Source: Hermodice carunculata
Taxonomy: Eukaryota; Annelida; Polychaeta; Eunicida; Amphinomidae
Assembly: GCA_964020975.1 (NCBI GenBank)
Contig: OZ026625.1
Coordinates: 6,081,413 to 6,145,412, forward strand
Reading direction: 5' to 3'
Length of the DNA: 64,000 bases
In this document: piece after piece, positions 1-12,700 of the stretch
How the letters are laid out: the number at the start of each line of letters is the position of its first letter
How positions within the stretch are numbered: position 1 is the stretch's first letter
The notes under the pieces: model-generated
The model's input: the letters and a program-made list of their open reading frames with translations, nothing else
What the model was told of the DNA's origin: nothing
The model's database searches: none
Made by a program: the position numbers and the translations under genes

Positions 1-3000
1 AATGAACGCCTTTTATTACTTGCTTCATTACTGCATCGTATATGCACCATGTATATAGGAAATGGTAAAGTTGTGAGTGCAACCCAATATATTACACTGC
101 AATATGTCACCCTATACTGTTGCATTACACCATAATACAATATAATAAACTCCATTCGAAAACAATACAATGTAACATCCTCTTGGGCAATTTGCCCCTA
201 GAGTTAGCATATAATTTATACCGAAAAGGGGGAAGTCACTTGTTAGTTGTAAGTCTGTTTCGTGTGGAACCCTCTAGCTGCTATAGAGGGATCTTGTCTT
301 TTCCTAAACTGATATCAGAACTGAAGGTCGGGATCGTGTCAACAGCCACGGGATCATGAACATTTCGAAGTGAGTGCAGTGTTAATTGCAGCGGTATCGT
401 GATCATTCCAAGGTGACAGGGGTGTCAACTGCCATGATATCATGATCATATCAAAGCTGATGCTCAGTAGTGTGGAGATAAGTTTTATTACAGCTTAGTT
501 CGACACTGCTGGCCATCCTATTACCATTTGGTGACGCTATTGCACATCAAAGTTGTGTCATGTATCAACTGACGCAGGTAGATTTGTTTTCTAAATAAAT
601 GTAATGAATCTTACCCACGAATGTCAAATAATAATTGGCTTTGCACGAAGTGATATATTAGTTTGAAAGATGAGAAAATTCTGAGTCCCAGTCTTCTTCT
701 AAGTTCATCCATGCTGTCTGGTGTGTCAATTAGTACCCATGCATAAGCAAAGAGGGATGTCATGCAAAGATTATCAAAGGCTCACACGAGCTATATGGTG
801 CTCTGCTGATCGTATTTTGTTGAGGTGGACCTCAGATAAAGTAAAGCAGGATCTTTAGCAACGCAGAAGCATAGTACCTGTAGCGCTAGATCCAACATCA
901 TTGACCTGTTCGGTGGTACCAAGAAACCTTGCTATGCTTCCACCCTATCCTTGTCCTCCAGAAAAGACTCCAACCCAGCCCACAGCAAATAAATATCCAG
1001 GCACACACTGTGCCTGGACTAGCCATCTGAAGAAATTGATCCTGTGAAACTAAAGTGAAGCTCCTTTCAGGAATTTGTTTTGTCTGCCTTTTTCCCCGAC
1101 CCGTCCAAGACCAACTTTTGTATTGTTCAGAAGCTCTAATGCTTCTTGACAGGAATTAGTACAAGTAGTTCAGTAAATTATGTGAAGCATAATATCAGGA
1201 GCTTGAGGACCTCAAAATGGTTATTTGTTCATGCATGAAAACAATTGCTATGTTTAGTGCACTCTCAAGTATTTCACACCAATGGCTGTCAATAAGTAGC
1301 CCACCCAACTGTTTGCTTTACAGGATGTATCAATCATCTGTAACAGGTATCCAGAGGAGACCATATTATCCATCATACTCTATATGTTTATAGAAGTGTG
1401 ACCACTTCCAATTCAGGCCAAGATCCACTAAAGATGAAAGACTCTTGTCTTTTCAGGTAGGAATATATGGAGACAAAGCCCGTCCCAGGTCTAGCTGATC
1501 AAAGAAAGAATAAAATAGTCCATTTAAGATAGTTCTGTAGGCTCTGATAAAAAGGGTTGACTTAAAAGAGTCCAGCCCAATTGTTGGAAAAATGAGTGGC
1601 AATAGCATCCTGAGTTTCTGTCTTGCCATAAAATACCCTGCATGACCAATACTCTGGGAAAATCCACATGCTAAGATTAGTTTGTCCAGATGTGTCAGTC
1701 TTTGTAAATTTTACATCCCATCCATTCTTTCTCTGCCAAAGTGGGTTCAGTTCACTGGCTAGTCAGTGGACCCTTGCTGACATTGCTATTCTCTATGCAT
1801 CATATGTTGGGGAAGTTAAGGGGAATGCAGAGTAAGCTTGGTTGTAGTGGCCTCGTGTTGCAATTGTGCAGGTGTGTCAACCCCATTAGAAGTTGAGCTG
1901 GTCATATAACTACTATTTGCTTACTGTTGTAACAGATCCCATTTGTGGCCATAGTCGGTGTTGTTAGCGGACAACAAAGTTTCCATATATATGTTGGTGA
2001 GCATGATAAAAGGATGAGCTTTTATGGCACTCTTAAACTGTGGTTTCCTATTACAATGAGGAATCACCAGGTGGTTGGACCATCAGAGCAATATCTCAGA
2101 TGGACATACAACAATAAAAGATTGGACAAACGCCAGTAGAGTCACCATGGTAAATGAAGGAAAACTTCCAATAAATGACAAGAGAGGCATGCTCTTTTGC
2201 GGCTAGACACTGCACGTACCTGGTCATTTAGTTAAATTAAAAAGAGGTTATAGCATCTCTGCTCTAGATGTTTTCACAGAGATTGTCACAATTTTAAGAC
2301 CAGACTAGGTATTCTTTGTTTTTGCAGCCATCTATTAGAACAGTTGGAAGAAATGCATACATACGTGCATAGTCAAAACCACCTGCAGTGTGACTAGTCC
2401 ATGTTTCAATTGACTCATGATACTTGTTTATTGCATCCTGGTTTCATATATACTATCTGCTTTCAAGATTTTAGGGGGTCCTAAATAAATATAGATAAAG
2501 ACATTATGTTATATTATCACTTCATCAGGACAAACTAAACATTTTTGACATTACACCTTTTGGTCGGGAACTGGGCAGCACTTTTACTAGCACCATTTTG
2601 GGGTCGGCGGAATTGATTTAAGACAGTATGGTTGAAATATTGGGGCAGTGGTGACCAGCATTTTGCTGGCCACATATTTTGTATGGACGCTTTTGCGTTT
2701 ACGTGGAGAGGAAAGGACACGCCAATGAACAAGGTGAATGAATCATCAAGTGGCTTTTTTGTGGTGTGCTTATGGGAAAGATGACGTCCTTACTATAAAT
2801 CCCTACCAGGAATTCAGTCTGACTTGACAGTTTGTCCTTGTGGGGATTCATTTACAAATTGTCTTGTGTCTGCAGTTTTTTTTTCTGCCTGAGGATATCT
2901 TTCAGGGGCTTTTGAGTACTGCAGGTAAATGCATGTGGAAGATGAATCTTCCAGCAGGAGCATGGATAAGTTTGACAGATGGGAACTTAGAGACTCTGTG

Positions 3001-3658
3001 CCACTCAGAAAAATTCTGTTTCATCCTATCTCACTTCCTTTCTATGGTTCTAACGATAGTCGGTGCAGATGCTTATGCACATGGTACTCTCTCTTGTATG
3101 ATTGGCAGATGCAGGGGGCTTAGGCAAAGGCTCAAAAGTTTGAGAAACTATCATAATCTATCAAAACTCAAGTAAGTGTGCATATGAATGCATCTCGTTG
3201 AAGCTGTCAAAGGATCCGCATTAAGCTACAGCCCATAGAAGCTAGGCGTCATTCCCTATCAAATGGCCAAACCAAGAAGCTATTTGACTGATTCAGGCAG
3301 CTTTCCTCTATTATTCAGGGGCAAGTGTTATCTGATTATGTCATGCAATATGGCTAATACCTGCAAAAGCAATATGGAGGGGTCACTACTCCAAGAAGCG
3401 TTTTATCTGAAAAGAAAAATATTTATAGGGTGCCAAATCAATGGAGCTTTTTTTTTTGCTGTCATATGCTTTTCCTCCTTATCAGCGCTGACACACTGAA
3501 GCAAAAAATATGGGTAATCTTCAATAGGTAATTACGATCGGAAATCACTTTGCCTGTTGCAATTCTCACTTGACTGTGTCTAATTATATTCCCCATACAT
3601 ACCCAATATGTCCTTTTATGTGTTGCACACATGAACAGTGATTTTATGTTAATTATAG
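1..3658. other. Non-coding, probable intron or 5' flank of the acyltransferase gene
   Basis: I see no convincing coding exon here. ORFs are short and show no recognisable domain. I looked for the exon that should precede 3659 in this family, with a Gly-His-Thr type motif after a hydrophobic segment, and did not find it. The stretch therefore probably lies inside an intron of the acyltransferase gene. A 43-bp tandem repeat at 339-467 is the only structured element I can support. Confidence 0.5.
339..467. repeat. Three diverged 43-bp tandem repeats
   Basis: Units begin at 339, 382 and 425, exactly 43 bp apart. Each runs from a TCAAC(A/T)GCC-like start through a GATCATGA/GTGATCAT core. A weaker fourth unit may lie just upstream. 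Confidence 0.6.
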
Positions 3659-3752
3659 ACTCGATTGCGGACGTACTACATTCAGCAGGAACAATGTGGT
3701 TTCAAATCGTAATACATGATCCGTTCTCGGTGGACGCATTCTTTGTGATTAG
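3659..3752 (+). CDS. Acyltransferase exon a (first visible)
   Basis: The acceptor is TTATAG before 3659 and the donor is GTAAGA at 3753. The exon begins with two bases of a split codon and ends with two bases of a Ser codon completed at 7359. It encodes the SVDAFFVIS segment typical of the start of the acyltransferase helices. Confidence 0.82.
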
Positions 3753-5825
3753 GTAAGATATGCAGTCCGAAAATATCAACTAAAATCAGGATGTCAAAAC
3801 ACTTACCAATTAGAAAACATACTTGCAGTGTTCGTTTACTGTAGAATGTATGGATAAAGGTATAAAATGGTGATATGGCTTAGCGAATGGAGCTGCTGGA
3901 GTGGTGAAGGATAAAGGCAATAGTGTGGGTGAAAGAGAACGGCAGCAGTAGAACTGCATTAGTAATTACAGGTTATGTTTTGCCCAGTTCAGTATCCTGC
4001 ATGACACTATGGGGTCAAATGACCAATTTTTGTTTACTTAAGAATACATTTGGCATTATCGTCTGAAGTTAAAGGTCAATCTTCATGAAACTTAGCAGAT
4101 AGTCAGATATGCCATTGATATATGAAACTTCATCTTCATTTGACCGTGCAGTGACATTGAACACCAAAATGTAGCCATTAACAGATTTCTATGTCAAAAT
4201 TCCCCCAGATATTGATACATATACGCCAAATGGCCATTTTATTTGAAAACAGTGAAGTCTGAGGACTATCTTGAAAACAATTATTAGGCATATAACCAAA
4301 GGTTAACTGATCTGAGAAATTCTAGGCATAAAAGTTATTTTTTGCCATACATCAGAAAAATTTCGAATTACAGCTGTACCTCATAAATGCAGTCTATGAC
4401 CAACATCGGGTGGAGCTTAAAGGTACATGATTTAGAAAAGTTCACATGGATTTGTTTAATCTAAGTGAAATTATATCAATTTGAAATCAAAGCCTCGTTT
4501 CCGATTTCTCAATCCAAGATGGCCGCGAGCAATAGTCTTATCGGCTAAAATTTCAAATGGGCGTGATGTCTTAAAACTTACGATTTAAAGATGATCTTTG
4601 TTTTTATTATCAACTAAATGAGCGTTATTTTTGTGTTTCAGCTATTTTATATACAGATGTATGCCTCTTATGTAAAAGTGGCATATACTATTGCAAAATA
4701 CGCTTCGTAATTTTTTTTTCATTTTTGGGCTAACTTGGATTTATTCAAATGTTCCACGCAAAATTGTTTACAACTTTTTATGTTGCGATTTCTTGTTATA
4801 AATGTGTCAAAAAAGACGAAAAGGCACACAAGCTCTATCCAGATCACAAAACTGGCCGTCAAGGTCACTTCAAGATCATCTTTAGATCAATGAACATTTC
4901 CAAATTTTTTCCACTGGTATGATCTATCAACATGCCAAGTTCCTCAAATATAGTTTCTCTACCATAGGTATTCCAGCACATCATCGAAATATGGCTATTC
5001 TGATGCGCACTCTTGGTTTCATTGACCCCAGTGTGTGTATGGATCCCCTGCGAGCCTGAGCCTGGTTGGTTTACAGGGTAACAAATAAGGAGTATTCTCA
5101 TTGGCTAATGAAAAATGAGGGACATACTCACCTTCAATGCTATTTCAATTAAGCGGCGGTATCTTCCCTTTGGAAATACTGAATGTTGCCAGTCTAACAT
5201 TTCTCAAGCATTTTAATTGCACAGTTTCAGTACGGTCTTTCAATGTGAAGTGGTTACATCTTCTCAACACACTACATGTTAGAGTAATACGAATACTGTA
5301 TAAAGGCAATTTTATTGCTACATTTAGGATAGGGGGTAATATATGTGAATGGGGTGATGAAGTGATATGATGGATGATTGAGTAGGAAGTGGGAGAGGTA
5401 AATGAATAAGGCAGCAGTACGAGTTAAGGAGTGAGGCAGTGATGTTTATAAATGGGGAGGGGTTTGTATGGGTGAAGGTGTAAGGTAGCGGTAAGAGTGA
5501 CTAATTAGGGAATGGTTTGGGTGACGGGGTAAGACATAATTGAGGGCCTATGATTGTTTGCACAAATAACTTAAATGACATGAATCTCATCCAACAAAAG
5601 GATATTACCAAGCAGTTTCATAACTTATTAGCTAAAAAATTTAATTCCGAATTTGTTGTGGAGTATTTTGTTAAACTATGCAAAAACTGCTGGTAATCTT
5701 GTCCACTTGCACATAGAGTAATCAATCCAACAATGGGAAACTCATCAGAAGATACATTTTGGTGGATATTTTTCCAGAATTGCTCATCCAGGTAGAAATA
5801 AAAATTAAGGCTAAAATTTCATATG

Positions 5826-5899
<74 letters not shown>

Positions 5900-7717
5900 C
5901 ACGACCCTAGCAATTAACCTCTTAATGGAGGCAAAGTGCACATCTTTACATTAAGTTCACAGACTTGTGATTTTACATGGTGTGAATGACATTCGAGAAA
6001 TGATATTCAGTTTGCACCTGACAAAGCAATGCCAAGGTTTTATCTGTTGAGCAGACTTTGAAGTTTCATAAATTTTTCGTTACGAGCAGGAGAGAAGCAT
6101 CTAAATTTCACGATTTTCGCAATTCATGTACCTAACGCTGTGAGTGTAATGCCACCTGAAGGGCAAGCTACATTTGATCTTCAGCATCATTAAAATGGGT
6201 CAAAATTTTGCAACTCTGAGACCCGCAATTTAGGTTATGCCACTCCCCTGCCTTTTCTACGATCCCTTGTGCGATTGTTTAGTAAACAATGCAGGTTAGT
6301 CACATTACTATTACGTAGCAAATTGTCAGCATCTGATGGCGAAGAATGATATTCAACTTAAAGCTCACGAAGCAGTGCCAAAGTTTTATCTATTGAGCAG
6401 GTTTTTAAGTTTCATACATTTTTCGTTACGAACAGGGAAAAAGCATCTTAATTGAATTACCCGTTCATAATTTGTACAATGCATGTGGCTAACGCTGGAG
6501 TCACCTCAAGGGCAAGCTACGTTTGATCTTTAGTATTATCAAAATGAGTCCAAATTTTGCAACTCTAAGAAACGCAATTTAGGTTAGGCTACCCCCTTGA
6601 CTCTTCAACGAGCCCTTGTGTGATTGTTGAGTAAACAATGCAGGTAAGTCACATTGATATTCTATTGAAATAGCCAGTCATTTTTATGGCTTGTTCCATA
6701 AACTTCTTCATTCATTCCCACAGTGTTCCAAATCTTACACGTTTAGAATTTAGTCCGGTGCGTTGTCACGATGTAATCACAACATCATGTTTAAACAATT
6801 ACGCAAGGATTTCAGCAAATACGCAAGCAATCACCGTATGATTAAATACATATTTTTATCAGATCCTTCAGTTCTTTACATTTTGACCTCATGTGGCTTA
6901 GCTGTAAGGTTACAGCCAATATCGTGTCACATATTTACCCTCGATGAAATTGTAGGCATTTCAAAGTCACGATTAAATGGCGTGTGCGGTTTTTGTTTGG
7001 TTTGTTTGTTTTCTCACTTTTAAGTGAAGCCATTAGGTAAACTGTGAGCGTATTACTTTTCAGAAAACGAGAAGCTATGGTATTTTACCAATGCTTAGTA
7101 TTTTTAGATTGCTCAGTAAAAGTCACGAGTGGTTGTTGTGTTCCATTAATTAATTTTTCTTAGAAGCATGCAAGGTTTTGTGTAAACATTTACAAACGTT
7201 TTCTCCTCAAAGTTTAGTAAAATAAATCAGCAGTCACTTGCTTTCAGCTGTAACTGATTTAATGCTAATACAAACTTATTGTTCCATCTTCAAAGGCGTT
7301 TTTAAGTATTATACCTATAATTATTATAAGTCACCTGAAGTTTATTTTTGACTTCAAGTGCCACACTGGTCACATACAAAACGCTGAAGGTGTTCCAGGA
7401 CAAAGGACTATTCATCAACTGGCCGGCATTTTATCTAAAGAGATACTGGAGGTATGTCGACGGTTTTAGAATACTTATTTCTGTGTAAACATGGGAAAGC
7501 TGTGACATTTAGGTCAGGGGTAAACAAATTTAAAAGGATTTTCTTATACTAGATCAACTATTTTCTTTCAAGCTTTGAAATACAAAATACGCAAAGTGTT
7601 GAAAAATGTACAGCAAAACTTTAAAGTTCAAATGTGCAAAACGTCAATATAACAATTGAACTCTCTCTCTGTCTCTCTGTCTGTCTGTCTGTCTCTCTCT
7701 CTCTGTCTGTCTCTCTC

Positions 7718-7765
<48 letters not shown>

Positions 7766-9759
7766 TCTCATATTTTAGAATAACGATTCCCTATGCGCTG
7801 ACGATGATGTTCCATGCAAGTGGGCTGACACACTTCTTCAGTCAAGGTGTATTCTTCCGGCATATTCCAAATGGAGGAGACTGCAGTTCATGGTGGCACG
7901 ACTTGCTTTATATTAATAATCTACCCGACCGTCAGGAACATGTAAGTCTTACCTACGTTCATTTTGCGTATAAATGTAAAGCAGCTTTCGATCTGGAAAT
8001 ACAGTCGATACTTTTAATCTATGGTGAATATCACTACAGCAGATGAAGTTCATATACACGCTTTCTGCGGTCACAAAATATAACTAACGAGATAATAAAA
8101 CAACCCAAATACGTGGGAAGAAATGCCCGTGGAATTTGCTTATATAATTTTGTAAGTTTAAGACACATTAAAAGAATTTTATATGCAAAAAGAAAAGAAA
8201 AAAGAATCCACGAAGTTATAGAAAATAAAAGATAAATTACCTTGCTCACGGGAGAATGTAATGTCTTTCGCTGGTCTTGAGACTAAATCTCTATGATGCC
8301 CCAGCAGCGCAATTAGTTACTCAGCACACATAGCGTCCGCTAGTTTTAAAATATGTTAAAATACAGGCTGGTGACCCATTTTAAAAATGTCCGGTAGAAA
8401 GAGACCTTTACCGTTTATCTTTACACCCATCACGTTTGTATAGAACCACCGAGGTTTGCTTTTACTTTTTTGTACTTTTACTATGCTCTCTTACTGTATT
8501 CTCTTCATGTTGAGGTTTCACTGTACCCTCAGCATCTCTATCTGAGGCAACATAGTTGGCCGCGTGTTTTGGATCTTCCTTTGCTGAACCCTCTTCTGTA
8601 TTACTCTTGTTTTACATGTTTAATAGCTGCCTATGACAGTTCAAGGTTTGCATAATTGTACTAATATCCTGGTTGAGAAAACAAAGTGTATTTTGAATGA
8701 AAATTTTCGACTTAAATGCAATTGCATTTCTTTTTTTCCTGACATGCTTAAGTATACCTTTACGCAATGTCAAGATTAGTCATAATTGACAGTATTTTCT
8801 CAAATGTCACACAGTTGACACATTCTTTTGAGACATCAACTCAGAGTTGGCAGGAAAGTTGAACTCTATTGTTTGGAGACTTTCATAATAGGAAGTGGGT
8901 GTCATCATAGGGTTTGTTTTACATTTCTGGTGCAGAATGTCCATTGTTACAGAACTTGTTGAGAATTCCCTTGGTTTGTACAGGTGGTCCAGCTGTAACT
9001 GTTTATTTAACAATCACTGGGATTGAATATAATGCCCCAGTTAGTTTCTAATTCAGTTATACACTGGCAGGTGGTAAAGTTAATGTGAGTTATCCAGCTA
9101 TAAAGGATACATACTAGTTCAAGGGTAGGTCAAATTATTTTTATCCAAGCCTGTACTATAAAAATTAAGTATTTATCTTTAGTATGACTGGCATTCTGAA
9201 TTCATATTTGTATTTGTGTCTTTTTGTCTAGAGCTTCTACCTTGTAGTCATTATCCTATTCCGAAGTCCGAATTCGTGATATTCTGTAAGCTTACCTGTC
9301 ATTGTCTAACCCATGTGAATATGGAAGTACCATTGTCCATATTGCACATGTTCTTCTGTAGAATTTTTGACATGTGAAATTGAACATAATTACTAAATTT
9401 TTATGGTACAAGCTCTCATAAGAACAATTTGCCTAGTTCCAATGTGTGCTCTTTCAGGCTGGAAACCTTACCTTCGTCAAACAACTTACCAGTGTACAAC
9501 TGAAGTAGAAAAAACGGGAGCATTATATACAGTCCATGTGATTGTGAAAAAAAAAAAAAAACAAAGACAAAAAAAAAAAACAAAACAAAAACAAAAACAA
9601 AAACAAAGACAAAAAAAAAAAACAAACAAAAAAAAAAAAAAACAAAAAAAAAACAAAAAAAAAAAACAAAAAAAAAACAAAACAAAAACAAAAACAAAAA
9701 CAAAGACAAAAAAAAAAAACAAACAAAAAAAAACAAAAAAAACAAAAAAACAAAAAAAA

Positions 9760-9790
<31 letters not shown>

Positions 9791-12700
9791 AAAAAAAAAA
9801 ACAACCCCCCCCCCAAAACAGTTACAGATAGACCACCTATGCAAGCCAAAGGAAACCCTTATAAGTACTGCAACAGTGGACATCCTGCACCAGATATGTG
9901 AGACAAACCCCACGGTGACACCTTCTTCTTACTTTAAAAGTTTCTAAACAATTAAGCTCTATTTCTGTGCCAACCCTGAGTTAATGTTTCAAAATAATTG
10001 CTCAACTTTGTGACATCTGAGTAAATAATGTCAAAATTAAGTAATTATGTACTTAGGCATGTCAAAAAATTATGAAAGTCATTGCATTTAAATCAAAAAC
10101 ATGTTATAAATCCATAATGTTTCTTAACTAGATTCTATGTAAAATTAGGCAAACCTGACAATGTCGTTAAACGGTGCTTGCTAGCAATACCCCCCCCCCC
10201 GCCCCGACAGAAAACGTGGAAGCCTAAAATGTCTGAAACATGAATATCAAAACAAAATGAAACGAAATGATTAAATTAAGTAGCAAACCAGGCAAGTCTA
10301 AAATCTTTCTAAAGTTAGCACCCAAACTTTCTACCAATCTCTAGATATTAACAGCAAAATTAGCAGGGCATGTTAGAAAAGTATGAAAGTCATTAGCTTT
10401 TAAATCAATAAATATTGTCAAAGTATAATTTTTCTTAAACAGATTCGAAGTAGAGTATTGAAGCTCTGCACTTATAAGCAAAGCTTTACTTATTTAGCCA
10501 ATTTACCACATGCCACGTTCATATCTATTCATTACTATGAGGATTGTCTGTGCTGAATATTTACCTTAGACAAGGAGCTGCCACGCAGAGAGACATGTAT
10601 GGGTACACGTTCCAAAACATGTTCTGAGTATTTTCCCACTGAGGACCCTGTAATATATATAGGCTAATGCAGCTTATGTCATTATTTAACAGAACATTTG
10701 CAATATTTACAATAGTATTTCCGTATTTATAAAGGTTAGACAATGACAGGTAAGCTTAGGAAATGTAAAGATAAGAGTTTGGACTGCAGAATGGGTTAAC
10801 GACTACCAGGAAGTGGTCATGGAAGAAAATACACAAATATGAATGAAAAATGTAAATGAATAGGGATAGTGTGTGCAGCACCGAGGTGTGGCTACTATGG
10901 AAGTTTATATTACCGAATTTAGAGACGTAAATAATTTAGACTTTTGGCTCCGGTATATTCTTGTGGATGGGTGTAAGTACTTTTTTATATATTACTGGCT
11001 GCATTTATGACCTGGAGAGTACTTTGATATTTTGCATTTACTGATTCTGATTTTGATGCACCATGGGCAATTGTCTTTCACCAATGTTAACACTACTAGG
11101 TAGACTGAATTAGATCATGTTAATGTGAACTGGTTACAGAATGATGTAATTTGATTTGGTCAAAATATACCCTCTGATTACAACTCAAACAATGTTATTT
11201 TGGTTTCTTTTGACAGTGTATGGAGTGGGCATGGTATCTCGACAATGATATGCAATTTTTCTCGGTGACACCACTCATTCTGATACCACTTTACAGGTAC
11301 CTGTTACCTTTATTCACACTTTGAATACAAAATGCATACATCTAACTTTTAAGCTACAAGTAAAAACTACAAGTTCATAAATCATGACAGGCTTCAGTAT
11401 TGAAATATTTCATTATAATGCTCAGACTTTGCGTTGTTCACCATAAATTATTGCTGCTGTTTGCAAAGGGATACTTTCATTTATACTTTCAATAATGATA
11501 TTGCAGTTACATTATAGCTATGGTTCTGACTGTACATCTCTAAGTCAAAGCAAACATCAGGTCAAGGTTCCGCTGCATGCAGTCTGTGAACATGTTGTAG
11601 CCAGGTGTCTTTTCTACATGTTAAAAATAATAAAAGGCAGTTCATGGAACGCTCATATTACCATACAGAACACAAAGTGCATAATTATCTAAACACAAAT
11701 TCACACTTCATATTTTCACCTGATCATGGCATTGACATCCAAAATGGGGTGATTCCAATGCATACAAATTGTATTGGACGGGTGTCTGTTAGAAAGTATT
11801 ACTCTAGTTCCCATCCAGCGGAAAAAATTCTTATAGTAGAAAATATTGTTCTTCAATCTCATTCCTCAGTTAAAACAGGTACTAGAAGACCTCTGAAACT
11901 ATTAAGCACATAAATTAACGTGCATGTTGGAAATTTAAATGCAATTATCAAGTTCCATAGACTAAGTGCAGACAAAATGGTAAGCCTGAGGTAAAAAGAA
12001 AGAAAAAATTATGGAGCAACTGTAGCCGCAGGATGCAACTGCAGTTGAATTCCAAGACTTGCCTGCGTAAACTGATAAGGTTGACATAAAGTCTTATGAA
12101 ACACCCGTGAAAAACAATGTTTACATAATAGTGTTTACCTTTTTTATTGTATATACTATAAATATATATATGATTAGTTCAAAGGAATAAAAATGGATCA
12201 ATTGTAGATGGACTAAATGGCAGCATCAGATACATATCTTGCTTTGTTCGTTTTAGGTCTTTAATTCCATAAAAGCTGCCAAATTTAATTACCTTTGACA
12301 TTGGAAGTGACCTTGTGACCGTGAAACTGACTTTACAAAAAATTATGGCGTATATTGCCAGTCCTGGCAGGTTGAAACAAAACCATAGAATCTTGTAAAG
12401 GTCCAAAACGCAGTATCAAATTAGTCAAAATAGTTGAAAAATATGCTAAGAAATTTAGCGGTCAGAAGTGAACCTATGTAGATTTGCAGCTGTGGAAGAG
12501 TCAATTGAACGTTGCATTTTAGTTCCCATGATATTGTCTGGCACACTCTGATCAGGCTCAACCGTACAACCACAAAATGTACATCGCAAGGGAGCAACTT
12601 TGAAGTAGGCCTATATATAATCAAAATTAACCAGAATTGTATGTCGACTGTAAATACATTTAGGTCTCAAGCATTTCATGACAAATAGTAACTCGTCTTA

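Noticed and set aside
2840-3175. 111-codon plus-strand ORF considered as an upstream acyltransferase exon
   Set aside because: It lacks the Gly-His motif and hydrophobic pattern expected of the family's first helix, and its phase does not connect to 3659.
9403-9913. Several long ORFs rich in Lys/Gln/Asn or Phe/Cys on both strands
   Set aside because: They are products of the A-rich low-complexity tract and have no other protein content.
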